64,000 nt of DNA from Acinetobacter calcoaceticus ANC 3811 (lineage in GTDB: Bacteria > Pseudomonadota > Gammaproteobacteria > Pseudomonadales > Moraxellaceae): assembly GCF_000399665.1 (NCBI RefSeq), contig NZ_KB976986.1, positions 2,377,261 to 2,441,260 on the forward strand, given 5' to 3'. Of the stretch, positions 1 through 8,270 are shown piece after piece. Numbering within the stretch: position 1 is the stretch's first letter; the number at the start of each line of letters is the position of its first letter. Made by a program: the position numbers and the translations under genes. The notes under the pieces are model-generated. The model saw only the letters and a program-made list of their open reading frames with translations. It did not search any database and was not told where the DNA came from.

Positions 1-212
1 TGAACTTGTCCTGAAGAATCAGTCATGGCTGAGCTTTTTGGAACTTTAGAATGAGAGGCGTGTTGCATGCTCAACTTCTGATCATACATCTGCTGTTTAG
101 CCTTCCACTCCTTAAAATTTTGATCAAAAGATTGAGCCTGAATAAAGGTTGATGAAATCAGGCTCCAAAATAAAATAATAAAAATATAATACTTACTCTT
201 CCAAAGACTCAT
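1..212 (-). CDS. Secreted protein, N-terminal part (runs off window)
   Basis: The gene starts with ATG at 212 and leaves the window at base 1, so only about 70 residues are visible. The start MSLWKSKYYIF is followed by a hydrophobic stretch ending near TFIQAQS, which reads as a signal peptide cleaved after QA. The mature part is polar and rich in Q, K and S. The start overlaps the last 20 bp of mazG on the same strand, so the two genes are probably co-transcribed. In Acinetobacter a helix-hairpin-helix (ComEA-like) secreted protein could sit here, but no such domain is visible in this fragment, so no function is assigned. Confidence 0.6.
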   Translation of the reverse strand, partial: MSLWKSKYYIFIILFWSLISSTFIQAQSFDQNFKEWKAKQQMYDQKLSMQHASHSKVPKSSAMTDSSGQV

Positions 213-999
213 GTTGAGCTGCATGTGTTTTTTCCCCTAACCGTAACTGCCGCTTTGCCTGATTCCACAATTCATCCATTTCAGACAAGGTCATGTCCTC
301 TAATGTTCTTTGCTGTTTTTGAGCTTGATCTTCAATAAAAGCAAAACGGCTTCTAAATTTATGTATTGTTGATAAAAGTGATGTTTCACTTGAAATCGCG
401 AGTTTACGTCCAACATTGACTAATGAAAACAGGCAATCTCCAAATTCATCTTGAATTTCATCAATATTTTGATTTTTTAGCGCTTGCTTGAACTCATCTA
501 GCTCTTCTTCTAGTTTCCCATAAGCATCTTCTACGGTTTCAAAGTCAAACCCAACTTTTGCGACATTTTCTTGAACTTCTTGTGCCTGTAATAGTGCTGG
601 CCCATGCTTTATTTCATCTAATCTTGATTGCGGCTTGCCTTGTTTTTCTTGTTGTTTAATTTGTTTCCATAACTCACTTACTTGTTCTGGCGTTAAGTTA
701 TTAAATTGATCTGCCTGAAAAACATGTGGATGACGGTGGATTAACTTTTCACTTATTGCCTCAACCACATCTTGAAAATTAAAAGCACCTTGCTCACTAA
801 ACATTTGTGATTGAAACACAACTTGTAATAACAAATCACCTAACTCATTTCGAATTTCATCAATGTCACCTTGACGAACAGCCGCCTCAACTTCATATGC
901 TTCTTCAATCGCATATTTAGTCAGTGACATTGGGGTTTGTTCTTGATCCCACGGACATTTCTCTCGTAACTCTTGCATGATTTTAAGCAATTTATCCAT
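193..999 (-). CDS. mazG: Nucleoside triphosphate pyrophosphohydrolase MazG
   Basis: MazG hydrolyses (d)NTPs to NMP and PPi and in enteric bacteria also lowers ppGpp levels. The 268-aa protein has two MazG helical domains. The first carries the EEAYEVEAAV and ELGDLLLQVVF metal-binding helices and the second carries EEELDEFKQAL and DEFGDCLFSLV. The opening MDKLLKIMQ with CPWDQEQT is typical of the family. A TTG lies four codons upstream, but the ATG at 999 has GAGGG five bases before it and is preferred. mazG commonly sits beside relA and rlmD; here the SDR gene and the lipoprotein operon lie between them. Confidence 0.95.
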   Translation of the reverse strand: MDKLLKIMQELREKCPWDQEQTPMSLTKYAIEEAYEVEAAVRQGDIDEIRNELGDLLLQVVFQSQMFSEQGAFNFQDVVEAISEKLIHRHPHVFQADQFNNLTPEQVSELWKQIKQQEKQGKPQSRLDEIKHGPALLQAQEVQENVAKVGFDFETVEDAYGKLEEELDEFKQALKNQNIDEIQDEFGDCLFSLVNVGRKLAISSETSLLSTIHKFRSRFAFIEDQAQKQQRTLEDMTLSEMDELWNQAKRQLRLGEKTHAAQHESLEE

Positions 1000-1110
1000 G
1001 GTAACCCTCAAGTTTAAAATTCGGTCAGTAAAACTAAGATTTTAATTTGTTATGATCAAAATCAAAGCGATTAAATCAGTCGCACTATTGTACTGACAAA
1101 GAGAAAAAAG

Positions 1111-1884
1111 ATGAGACACAGTATTCTGATTAGTGGCGCCGCTCAAGGTATTGGGGCAGAAATTGCACGCGTATTCTACAAACAGGGATATAAAGTAGGC
1201 ATTTATGATATTAATGAATCACTTGCTCAAGAGTTGGCAAATGACTTAGGGCCAAATGCCCTTGCCGGCTATCTAGATGTAAGTGATTACAATCAGTGGC
1301 AACTTATATTAAAAGAATTTACCGACTGGGCTGGGGAACTCAACATCTTAGTAAATAACGCTGGCATTTTATATTCTGGTGCATTTGAAACGACTGATAT
1401 TAAAGCTCACCAAAGAACAATAAATATTAATGTAAACGGTGTTATCAATGGCTGTCACGCAGCTCATCCCTATTTAAAGCAAGCGTCTTTTGCACGTGTC
1501 ATCAATCTTTCATCAGCTTCTGCAATTTATGGGCAAGCTGATTTAATTTCTTATTCAGCTAGTAAATTTGCTGTTCGCGGAATTACCGAAGGTTTAGATG
1601 TGGAATGGAAGAAATATGGTATTCGTGTTTTAGATGTGATGCCGCTATTTGTACAAACTGCAATGGTTAAGGGTATGGATGCAGGCACAATTCAAAATAT
1701 GGGGGTAGATTTAACTCCAAATGATATTGCTCAACAGGTACTTACGCTTGTAGAGAAAAAGGCTCATTTCTGGATGCCAACTCACACTCCGGTTGGCATA
1801 AAAACTAAACTGCTTTATCAACTCTCGACTTTAAGCCCTCAGTTTTTAAACCGACTAACCAATATTTATTTGTCGAGAAAATAA
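1111..1884 (+). CDS. SDR family oxidoreductase
   Basis: A classical short-chain dehydrogenase of 257 aa, with a Rossmann glycine motif GAAQGIG at residues 9-15, NNAG at 82-85 and the catalytic Ser near 134, Tyr148 and Lys152 (YSASK). The length is usual for NAD(P)-dependent enzymes of this family. The substrate cannot be read from the sequence. It is a single-gene unit: it diverges from mazG and is followed directly by a strong hairpin terminator. Confidence 0.9.
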   Translation: MRHSILISGAAQGIGAEIARVFYKQGYKVGIYDINESLAQELANDLGPNALAGYLDVSDYNQWQLILKEFTDWAGELNILVNNAGILYSGAFETTDIKAHQRTININVNGVINGCHAAHPYLKQASFARVINLSSASAIYGQADLISYSASKFAVRGITEGLDVEWKKYGIRVLDVMPLFVQTAMVKGMDAGTIQNMGVDLTPNDIAQQVLTLVEKKAHFWMPTHTPVGIKTKLLYQLSTLSPQFLNRLTNIYLSRK

Positions 1885-1890
1885 TTCAAA

Positions 1891-1922
1891 GTAAAAAGGC
1901 TGTCATTTGACAGCCTTTTTAC
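1891..1922 (+). terminator. Rho-independent terminator, copy 1 of a duplicated hairpin
   Basis: A perfect stem-loop with arms containing AAAAAGGCTGTC and GACAGCCTTTTT around an ATTT loop, ending in a T tract, 6 bp after the SDR stop codon. The same 32 bases recur at 5894-5925 beyond the lipoprotein operon. Confidence 0.9.
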
Positions 1923-1923
1923 T

Positions 1924-2356
1924 AAAATAACTTAAAACACATTTATAATACAACAATCAAAAAAAACACTAAAACTTAAGTTATTCTAAATTAAAAACTT
2001 CAATAAAATAAATTTCAGCACCTATTAATTAAAAAAACTTTAAATACGAATAAAATAAATTAAGAAAAACTAAATAGTTCAGTTATTTAGACTTATAAAT
2101 CCATTTAATTCTCAACAAAACAATAAACACACTTTAAAAGCTAATATACAAATTATTATAAAACTTTAATTAGATTATTTATCCAACAAACAAACACTTA
2201 AAATATAAAACCTCAAAAACATTCAACGCTATATGAGATAAGCCTTTGCGTTTATTTCTCTACAGAATAAACAAAGCCAATAATAATAAAATTATTGAAA
2301 TACTCACTTTATAAAATTATAGTTCGTTTTTTTTTGTAAACTTATGAGCATTTTTT
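1924..2356. other. AT-rich non-coding leader of the lipoprotein operon
   Basis: About 430 bp with no credible gene on either strand. The base composition is extremely A+T-rich, with many short A and T runs and few GC-containing words, which would suit nucleoid-protein (H-NS-type) binding. The promoter for the downstream operon should lie here, but no single -10/-35 pair stands out from the AT background. The last 40 bases hold a long T run just before the GTG start. Confidence 0.6.
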
Positions 2357-3721
2357 GTGACAAACTTTTCAATAATTAAGCACTCACAACGACACAAAAA
2401 AACTCTTCTGGCTATTCTATTTGGTAGTGTTTTGCATACTGCTCATGCTGGCTTTTTTGATGACTACAATCAAACTGCTCAGAGCTTCCGCGCCAACATC
2501 ACACAACCAATTCCAGAAGAAACTCATAAATTTTTAGATAAAAAAGTTAAGGGAAGCGATGCTGCACTCTATCTACTTGAAAAAGGTCGTTTGCAACAAG
2601 CTAATCATCAGTATGAAGAAAGTAAGAAATCCTTTGAAGCTGCGTTTGTACTGTTAGACCAAAGAAATAATAAAGCAAAAATCAGTGCATCAGAACTCGG
2701 ATTTAAAGCTCTCTCACTTGTAAGCAATGACAGCATTATTCCTTATAAAATCCCAGAGTATGAACAAGTTTTAGCACATGTCTATCAAGCCATAAATTTT
2801 ATGGCTCTCAATAACGCAGAAAGCGCTGGTGTAGAAATGCGCATCGCCCAACGTATTCAGCGCGAAATTGAAGTTGCTCACACAAAGGAAGCGGAAAAAG
2901 CTAAAGAAAAAGCTGGCTCCGATAATAGTCAGAACTTCGACGAAGCTTTTGCTGGCCTAGATACAATTGCAGGAAAGGTTAAAAATACATATCAAAATGC
3001 TTATGCATTTTACATGGCAGCCACTCTTTGGGAAGCATTAGGAGAAGAAAACGATGCCCTCGTTGACTTCAAAAAAGCTTATGAATTGCAGCCTAATGAC
3101 TTCATTAAAAATGATGTTAAACGCTTAGACATGTCTTCGGGTAAAAAGTCTCAACAATATCCAGTTGTAATTTTTTTAGAGCAAGGCCTAGTACCTCAAA
3201 AAATACCGAATACATTTGCTTTGCCTACTCCAAATGGCTTAATTAATGTTTCATTTGCTAGCTACAATCCCTCTACCTACAAAAGCCCTACCAGTCTTCA
3301 AGTGCTTGTAAATGGTAGGTCTGTGACAAACACTTCAACCTTAACTGATATTGGTGCATTAGCTGTAAAAACATTAAAAGAAAATGTAGCTGCCAATATG
3401 ACATCACAAATTGCGCGCACAACAGCAAAATATATGGTCCAAAAAGAACTCGGGAATCATCTTGGGGCTATTGGTCAAATTGCTGGGAATATTTACAACA
3501 CAGCTTCTGAAAAAGCCGATGTTCGTGCGTGGAATACTTTACCAAGTAATGCTCAAGTTGCTCGTCTCACTTTGCCAACAGGCACTCATATTATCCAACT
3601 GAAAAATGGTTATATGACTCAAGAAATTAATATTGATGTTAAGCCAAATCAAACTGTGTTTATTCATGGCATAGAAGCAAATCAAGAAATTTTAACCGAT
3701 AGTTTTGCTATTACTCATTAA
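2357..3721 (+). CDS. COG3014-like exported protein, first gene of lipoprotein operon
   Basis: A 454-aa protein with a basic N-terminus, a hydrophobic stretch (LLAILFGSVLHTAHA) and a likely signal peptidase I site before GFFDDY. The first half is helical and TPR-like (YLLEKGRLQQANHQYEESKKSFEAAF; NAYAFYMAATLWEALGEENDAL). The second half looks like a beta-rich periplasmic domain. This matches the COG3014 family found next to YcfL and LpoB lipoproteins. The start is GTG with only a weak GAG upstream, so the exact start is uncertain. The next gene begins 19 bp after the stop. A role in envelope or cell-wall assembly is inferred from the neighbours only. Confidence 0.8.
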   Translation: MTNFSIIKHSQRHKKTLLAILFGSVLHTAHAGFFDDYNQTAQSFRANITQPIPEETHKFLDKKVKGSDAALYLLEKGRLQQANHQYEESKKSFEAAFVLLDQRNNKAKISASELGFKALSLVSNDSIIPYKIPEYEQVLAHVYQAINFMALNNAESAGVEMRIAQRIQREIEVAHTKEAEKAKEKAGSDNSQNFDEAFAGLDTIAGKVKNTYQNAYAFYMAATLWEALGEENDALVDFKKAYELQPNDFIKNDVKRLDMSSGKKSQQYPVVIFLEQGLVPQKIPNTFALPTPNGLINVSFASYNPSTYKSPTSLQVLVNGRSVTNTSTLTDIGALAVKTLKENVAANMTSQIARTTAKYMVQKELGNHLGAIGQIAGNIYNTASEKADVRAWNTLPSNAQVARLTLPTGTHIIQLKNGYMTQEINIDVKPNQTVFIHGIEANQEILTDSFAITH

Positions 3722-3740
3722 TGATTAAAGGATATTCAAA

Positions 3741-4151
3741 ATGAAAAAGGCCGTAATTTATTTGAGCCTACTCTCAATTGCATCTGCATTTTTTACAGGT
3801 TGCACAGCTCCAAATGCTATGCAAACAAAAACAGATAGCGTAACTGGTAAAAGTACTGTTCGTACTCAGACCAGTAACCCTATTTTAGCTACCCGTATTG
3901 GCGTTAGTCGAATCAATATGACAAGTTTAGGTGATATCAAACGCGCTTCTCTTGCATTAAAAAACGGTTGGTTCTATGCCCAAGACTTCCAATACAAAGT
4001 TGTATGGTTTGATGCAGAAGGAACTGAAATTAATCCTGAAGGTGCAATTTGGAAACCTATTAGCTTACAAGGTCGTGAAGTTAAAACTGTTCAGTCTGTT
4101 GCACCTAACCCTAGTGCAGTCGATGTATTGATTTACATGAAAAAAGATTAA
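3741..4151 (+). CDS. YcfL family (DUF1425) lipoprotein
   Basis: A 136-aa lipoprotein: a signal peptide with lipobox FTGC, acylated Cys21, then a compact beta-rich domain typical of DUF1425/YcfL (RASLALKNGWFYAQDFQYKVVWFDAEG). E. coli ycfL lies immediately beside lpoB, as here. YcfL has no assigned reaction. It is second in the four-gene operon, 19 bp after the COG3014-like gene and 62 bp before the LpoB-like gene. Residue +2 after the cysteine is Thr, not Asp, so the Lol rules predict transfer to the outer membrane. Confidence 0.85.
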   Translation: MKKAVIYLSLLSIASAFFTGCTAPNAMQTKTDSVTGKSTVRTQTSNPILATRIGVSRINMTSLGDIKRASLALKNGWFYAQDFQYKVVWFDAEGTEINPEGAIWKPISLQGREVKTVQSVAPNPSAVDVLIYMKKD

Positions 4152-4213
4152 ATTTTTAAGTTTTCTTAACCTAATTTCACAACATTATTTAAAGATAGAT
4201 ACAGGACATTTTA

Positions 4214-4816
4214 ATGAAAATTAAATCACTATTCATGATTACAGCATTGAGTAGCGCTGCACTTTTTTCGGGCTGTGCTTCACAAAACGTTAGCTATGGT
4301 GATGCGCAATCTGTTGAAACTTTAACAAAAGATTTTGGTTCTACGGACTTACAGCAAATTGCGACAAAAATGGTGGATGACATGCTTGCCTTCCCACCAA
4401 TTATTGATATGACAAAGAGCCGTCGTCCTGTTTTATTTGTTGACAAAATTAAGAACAAGTCTCAAGAGCATATCGATACAGAGTCTATTACCGATACGAT
4501 TCAAAACCGTTTAATCAATTCAGGAAAATTCCGCTTTGTAGATATGACTTCTGTGGGTGCGGTAGCAGACCAAATGGCTTATCAACAACGTAGCGGAATG
4601 GTAGATAAACGTACTGCCGTACAATCTGGCTCACAGATTGGTGCTGAGTATATGTTAAATGGTAATTTATCTAGCATCGTTAAAAACTCAGGCGGTAAGA
4701 GTGATGTTTATTATAAATTCACTTTAAAACTACTGAATTTAAAAACTGGAATTGTTGAGTGGACCAGTGAAAAAGAAATCCGCAAATCTGCAAAAAAATC
4801 TACATTCGGCTTATAA
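4214..4816 (+). CDS. lpoB: LpoB-like penicillin-binding protein activator lipoprotein
   Basis: A 200-aa lipoprotein with lipobox LFSGC and acylated Cys21 followed by Ala, which predicts the outer membrane. The body matches the LpoB family: PVLFVDKIKNKSQEHIDTESITDTIQNRL, then FRFVDM and GAEYMLNGNLSSIVK. In E. coli, LpoB reaches through the peptidoglycan to activate the synthase PBP1b. The protein lacks the long disordered Pro-rich linker of enterobacterial LpoB, so its reach and its partner may differ. It is third in the operon. The gene symbol is by family only. Confidence 0.82.
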   Translation: MKIKSLFMITALSSAALFSGCASQNVSYGDAQSVETLTKDFGSTDLQQIATKMVDDMLAFPPIIDMTKSRRPVLFVDKIKNKSQEHIDTESITDTIQNRLINSGKFRFVDMTSVGAVADQMAYQQRSGMVDKRTAVQSGSQIGAEYMLNGNLSSIVKNSGGKSDVYYKFTLKLLNLKTGIVEWTSEKEIRKSAKKSTFGL

Positions 4817-4836
4817 GCTTTTCTAGTTAATTCCTT

Positions 4837-4871
4837 TATAGCATGGCAGTTATTAATTGCTATGCTCTATA
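4837..4871 (+). other. Imperfect hairpin between lpoB-like gene and next gene
   Basis: The sequences TATAGCATGGCAGTT and AATTGCTATGCTCTATA form a long imperfect stem in the 71-bp gap within the operon. There is no T tract, so it is not an obvious terminator. It could stabilise or process the mRNA between the third and fourth genes. Confidence 0.4.
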
Positions 4872-4887
4872 AATAAAAAGAGCCTTT

Positions 4888-5892
4888 ATGAGAAAAATAT
4901 TTTGCGCAGTACTATTAAGTCTTACTGCCACCTCAAGTTTTGCCGCGTTACAAGAAGTTATGAAAGAAGCTTCAGGTAGTGGACCAACTCAGCAACAAGC
5001 TATTGCAGAAGCTTTACTGACAGCAGCTCAATCTGTGAATGGAACAAAAGTAAGTTCACAAATGGGGATAGCTGAAGAAGTTAATATGGTTATGACAGAT
5101 CACCACTGGTCATATCAAGGCAAAAGCTCACCTGTGTTTAGTGTCCAAACAGAATCTTCGGGTGCAATTAACCGTTTTCAAGTTCTTAGTGTTTCTGGTT
5201 CAGGCAAGCATTATAAAGCTCGAGTTCGAGCTTATATTAGTAAATATCAATCAAATGTAGCTGATCAACACTTACGAAGAATGGCGGTTTTTCCTTTTCA
5301 AGTAGTTGAGTCAAAATTTAACTTAGCATCGGGTGAAGACCCATATGAGTTTGTGCAGGAAGTTGCAGACCTCATTGGTACGCAAATGGCGAATTCACGA
5401 CAACTAAGTTTAGTAAGTCGAGATTATATTGAAGAAATGGCAAGCGAAAATGCTTTCCTCGCATGGGATGGTGCGCCATCGGAAATGGCAAGAATTGCCC
5501 AAAAAGTAGGTACGGACTATATTCTTGTTGGTAGAATTAATGAAGCTCGTACGGTTCAAGGTCAATCTTTTTACGGTTCAGTTCCAGCTGAACGTGATGC
5601 AATTAAACTGAACTGGCGTGTGATCGAAGTAAATACAGGCAAAATTGCAGCAGCTGGTTCGATTAAGCAACCACCACAAGCAAGTGTTGGTAATTTAGTC
5701 ACACAAGATACTCCACCTTCTAGTACAGAAATTTTCGCAGATCAAGTCGTTAATGAGGTATTGCATGGTTTATCTTTGAAATCAAATCATGATTCTCAAA
5801 ACCAAGATAGTTTTGAGAATCAGGTAAATTCTTCACCATTATCAGATGCAGATCTTCCTTCGGGTTCTAGCGAAAAACCAATTCACTGGTAA
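4888..5892 (+). CDS. Secreted CsgG/LpoB-like fold protein, last gene of lipoprotein operon
   Basis: A 334-aa protein with a signal peptide (MRKIFCAVLLSLTATSSFA) cleaved before ALQEV and no lipobox. Residues 25-115 resemble the FlgT-like N-terminal domain (GSGPTQQQAIAEALLTAAQSVNG). Residues 130-260 resemble the TolB-N/CsgG/LpoB fold (MAVFPFQV, GTDYILVGRINEART, VIEVNTGKI). The C-terminal 60 residues are Ser/Asp/Asn-rich and probably disordered. The operon therefore encodes two LpoB-related folds, one lipidated and one soluble. The function is unknown. Confidence 0.75.
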   Translation: MRKIFCAVLLSLTATSSFAALQEVMKEASGSGPTQQQAIAEALLTAAQSVNGTKVSSQMGIAEEVNMVMTDHHWSYQGKSSPVFSVQTESSGAINRFQVLSVSGSGKHYKARVRAYISKYQSNVADQHLRRMAVFPFQVVESKFNLASGEDPYEFVQEVADLIGTQMANSRQLSLVSRDYIEEMASENAFLAWDGAPSEMARIAQKVGTDYILVGRINEARTVQGQSFYGSVPAERDAIKLNWRVIEVNTGKIAAAGSIKQPPQASVGNLVTQDTPPSSTEIFADQVVNEVLHGLSLKSNHDSQNQDSFENQVNSSPLSDADLPSGSSEKPIHW

Positions 5893-5893
5893 A

Positions 5894-5925
5894 TAAAAAG
5901 GCTGTCATTTGACAGCCTTTTTACT
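5894..5925. terminator. Rho-independent terminator, copy 2, bidirectional
   Basis: The same hairpin as at 1891-1922: arms AAAAAGGCTGTC and GACAGCCTTTTT with an ATTT loop, and A/T tracts on both sides. It serves the plus-strand lipoprotein operon and the convergent relA. Confidence 0.9.
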
Positions 5926-5933
5926 CAATTTAT

Positions 5934-8240
5934 TTAAACACCTTGAATCATGCGTCGCGCACTAATAATTCCAGGCTGTTGCTCTAAGCGAGCCAATAAA
6001 CGAGACAACTGTGCTAACCCCTTAACCTCAATTAACAACTTCATATTGGCAATACCATCTGCCTCAGAAATTGTATTAACCTGACGAATATTGATTTGAT
6101 CAGAGAAAATCACTTGAGTTAAGTCTTTAAGCAGACCACGACGATCATAAGCTTCCACCACAATCTGAACACTTTGACCACGTGTTGGCTGCATTTCCCA
6201 ATCGGCTTCAACAGCACGTTCTGGTTCTTGCTTAATCATACGCTGATAGTCTGAACAAATGACTTTGTGGATACTAACACCACGGTTCAAAGTAATATAT
6301 CCAGCGATTGACTCACCATGTACGGGCTGACAGCACTGCGCGATATGCAGCTCTACATTGTCTAAACCATCAATTAAAATTCCATGAGCAGACAACGTAT
6401 GACTAGCACGTGGATTTAATGCTGGTTTAAGCACTAGTTCAGGTTCATCCTGATCTAGATGCATTTGACGATTCACCTGATTAATCAAGGCATGTAAGCT
6501 AATATCACCGCTTACTAGACTCACCAAAATGTCATCACCCGTTTTCACGTTAAAATGTGATGAGTAATCATTTAGGTCGATACTTTTTGGGTGAATCGCT
6601 AGACGAGCTAACTCTTTATTAAGAAGCTCACGGCCCACTTCAAGATTTTTACTACGATCTTGCTGTCTAAACCAATGACGCAGCTTGTCACGAGCACGAG
6701 AGGTTTTAATATAACCTAAAGAATTCACCAACCAATCTCGGTTTGGATCACGATCTTTTTTAGTTAAAATTTCAACCTGCTCACCCGTTTTTAAAGTATA
6801 GGTTAATGGCACATAGCGCTGGTTAACTCGCGCTGCGTAACACTTATTCCCTACTTCCGTATGCACATGATAAGCAAAATCTAAAACTGTTGAGCCACGT
6901 GGTAGTTCCTTAATGTCACCATCACGACTGAAAACATAAATCTTCTCAAAGCCTTCAAAATCTTGTAGTTGATCAAAGCCTTCTGTTTCATCTTCGTTTT
7001 GATGTACTGTCGTGTCATTGCGTTCTTGGTAGTGTTCTAGAACGGCACGCAATGAATGCAAACGATGATTAAAGGAATGGTCAGTATTCTTTGAACCTTC
7101 TTTATAGTTAAAGTGCGAACATACGCCTAACTCTGCTTCGTCATGCATCTCATGAGTACGAATTTGTACTTCAAGCGATTTATTCTCAGCAATTACAGCC
7201 GTATGCAATGAGCGATAACCATTTGCTTTCGGGTTGGTAATATAGTCATCAAACTGATGCGGAATATGGCGCCAGATTTGATGAACAATCCCCAAAGAGT
7301 GGTAACACTCAGGGACACTATTAACCAATACACGTAAAGCACGAATATCATAGAGCTGATCAAAACTCAGGTTTTTGCTTTTCATTTTTCGATAAATCGA
7401 ATAAATGTGTTTTGCTCGACCTGTGATTTCTGACTCGATTCCGTAAGACGCTAACTCATTTTTTAAACGGTCAATCACGAACTGAATATAATGTTCACGC
7501 TCTAAACGTTTTTCATTTAGTAATGATGCAATTTCTTTATAACGATCTGGAGCCAAATAGCGAAAAGCGAGATCTTCAAGTTCCCATTTAAGCTGAGCAA
7601 TACCGAGTCGATGTGCCAATGGCGAATAAATAGTAAGAATTTCACGTGCTACGCGTTCTTGACGTTCACGAGATGAATTTGCAAGCTCTCGTAAAGAATA
7701 GGTACGTTCAGCAAGTTTAATTAAAACAACACGAACATCTTCGGTAACCGAAATCAGCATTTTATAAATGCCACTTAAATGTTCTCGTTGATTGTTATTA
7801 AAATGATCTTCTAACCGTTTATTTTTCTCAATGAGTTCCGAGAGCTTACCCATTGCCAAAGCGCCTTTGACAAGGTTATAGACCTGATCTCCAAATTTCT
7901 TTTTTACTTCTTCTATATCAGTAATGTCTTCACGCACACTACGATAGAGCATGGCTGCCGATAGAGTATCTTCATCTACATGGAGATGTGCCAAAATATC
8001 GGCCATTCCAACGCCAGTAGCGAAAGTATTGGACCGATGATTAACCGTTGAGTCTAACTCTTTTTGCAGGGTTAAATGAGCAACCTGCTCAAGCTGTTCA
8101 AGCTTCGCCCCATCTAATATTTCACGCACCCGATCCAACCATGAGGCTAAACCGATTTGCGTTTCGGCGGCATGCTCTACAGTCGTTTCCTCGGACAACT
8201 CTGTTAGTTGTTCAGGTAACTGTTCACGTACTGTGACCAT
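5934..8240 (-). CDS. relA: (p)ppGpp synthetase RelA
   Basis: A long RSH protein of 768 aa. The N-terminal HD region is degenerate: the expected HD/ED catalytic residues are replaced (AAMLYRSVREDI), which indicates synthetase-only RelA rather than SpoT. The synthetase domain is at about 260-370 (RALRVLVN, NPKANGYRSLHTAV), TGS at about 430-490 (FSRDGDIKELPRGSTVLDFA), then a zinc-finger/RRM region with CCQPVHGE and a C-terminal ACT domain. It makes pppGpp/ppGpp from GTP/GDP and ATP on stalled ribosomes. The ATG at 8240 has GGAG six bases upstream. rlmD lies directly upstream on the same strand. Confidence 0.96.
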   Translation of the reverse strand: MVTVREQLPEQLTELSEETTVEHAAETQIGLASWLDRVREILDGAKLEQLEQVAHLTLQKELDSTVNHRSNTFATGVGMADILAHLHVDEDTLSAAMLYRSVREDITDIEEVKKKFGDQVYNLVKGALAMGKLSELIEKNKRLEDHFNNNQREHLSGIYKMLISVTEDVRVVLIKLAERTYSLRELANSSRERQERVAREILTIYSPLAHRLGIAQLKWELEDLAFRYLAPDRYKEIASLLNEKRLEREHYIQFVIDRLKNELASYGIESEITGRAKHIYSIYRKMKSKNLSFDQLYDIRALRVLVNSVPECYHSLGIVHQIWRHIPHQFDDYITNPKANGYRSLHTAVIAENKSLEVQIRTHEMHDEAELGVCSHFNYKEGSKNTDHSFNHRLHSLRAVLEHYQERNDTTVHQNEDETEGFDQLQDFEGFEKIYVFSRDGDIKELPRGSTVLDFAYHVHTEVGNKCYAARVNQRYVPLTYTLKTGEQVEILTKKDRDPNRDWLVNSLGYIKTSRARDKLRHWFRQQDRSKNLEVGRELLNKELARLAIHPKSIDLNDYSSHFNVKTGDDILVSLVSGDISLHALINQVNRQMHLDQDEPELVLKPALNPRASHTLSAHGILIDGLDNVELHIAQCCQPVHGESIAGYITLNRGVSIHKVICSDYQRMIKQEPERAVEADWEMQPTRGQSVQIVVEAYDRRGLLKDLTQVIFSDQINIRQVNTISEADGIANMKLLIEVKGLAQLSRLLARLEQQPGIISARRMIQGV

Positions 8241-8270
8241 ACCATTCTCCTCAATATGTAACTCATGTTT

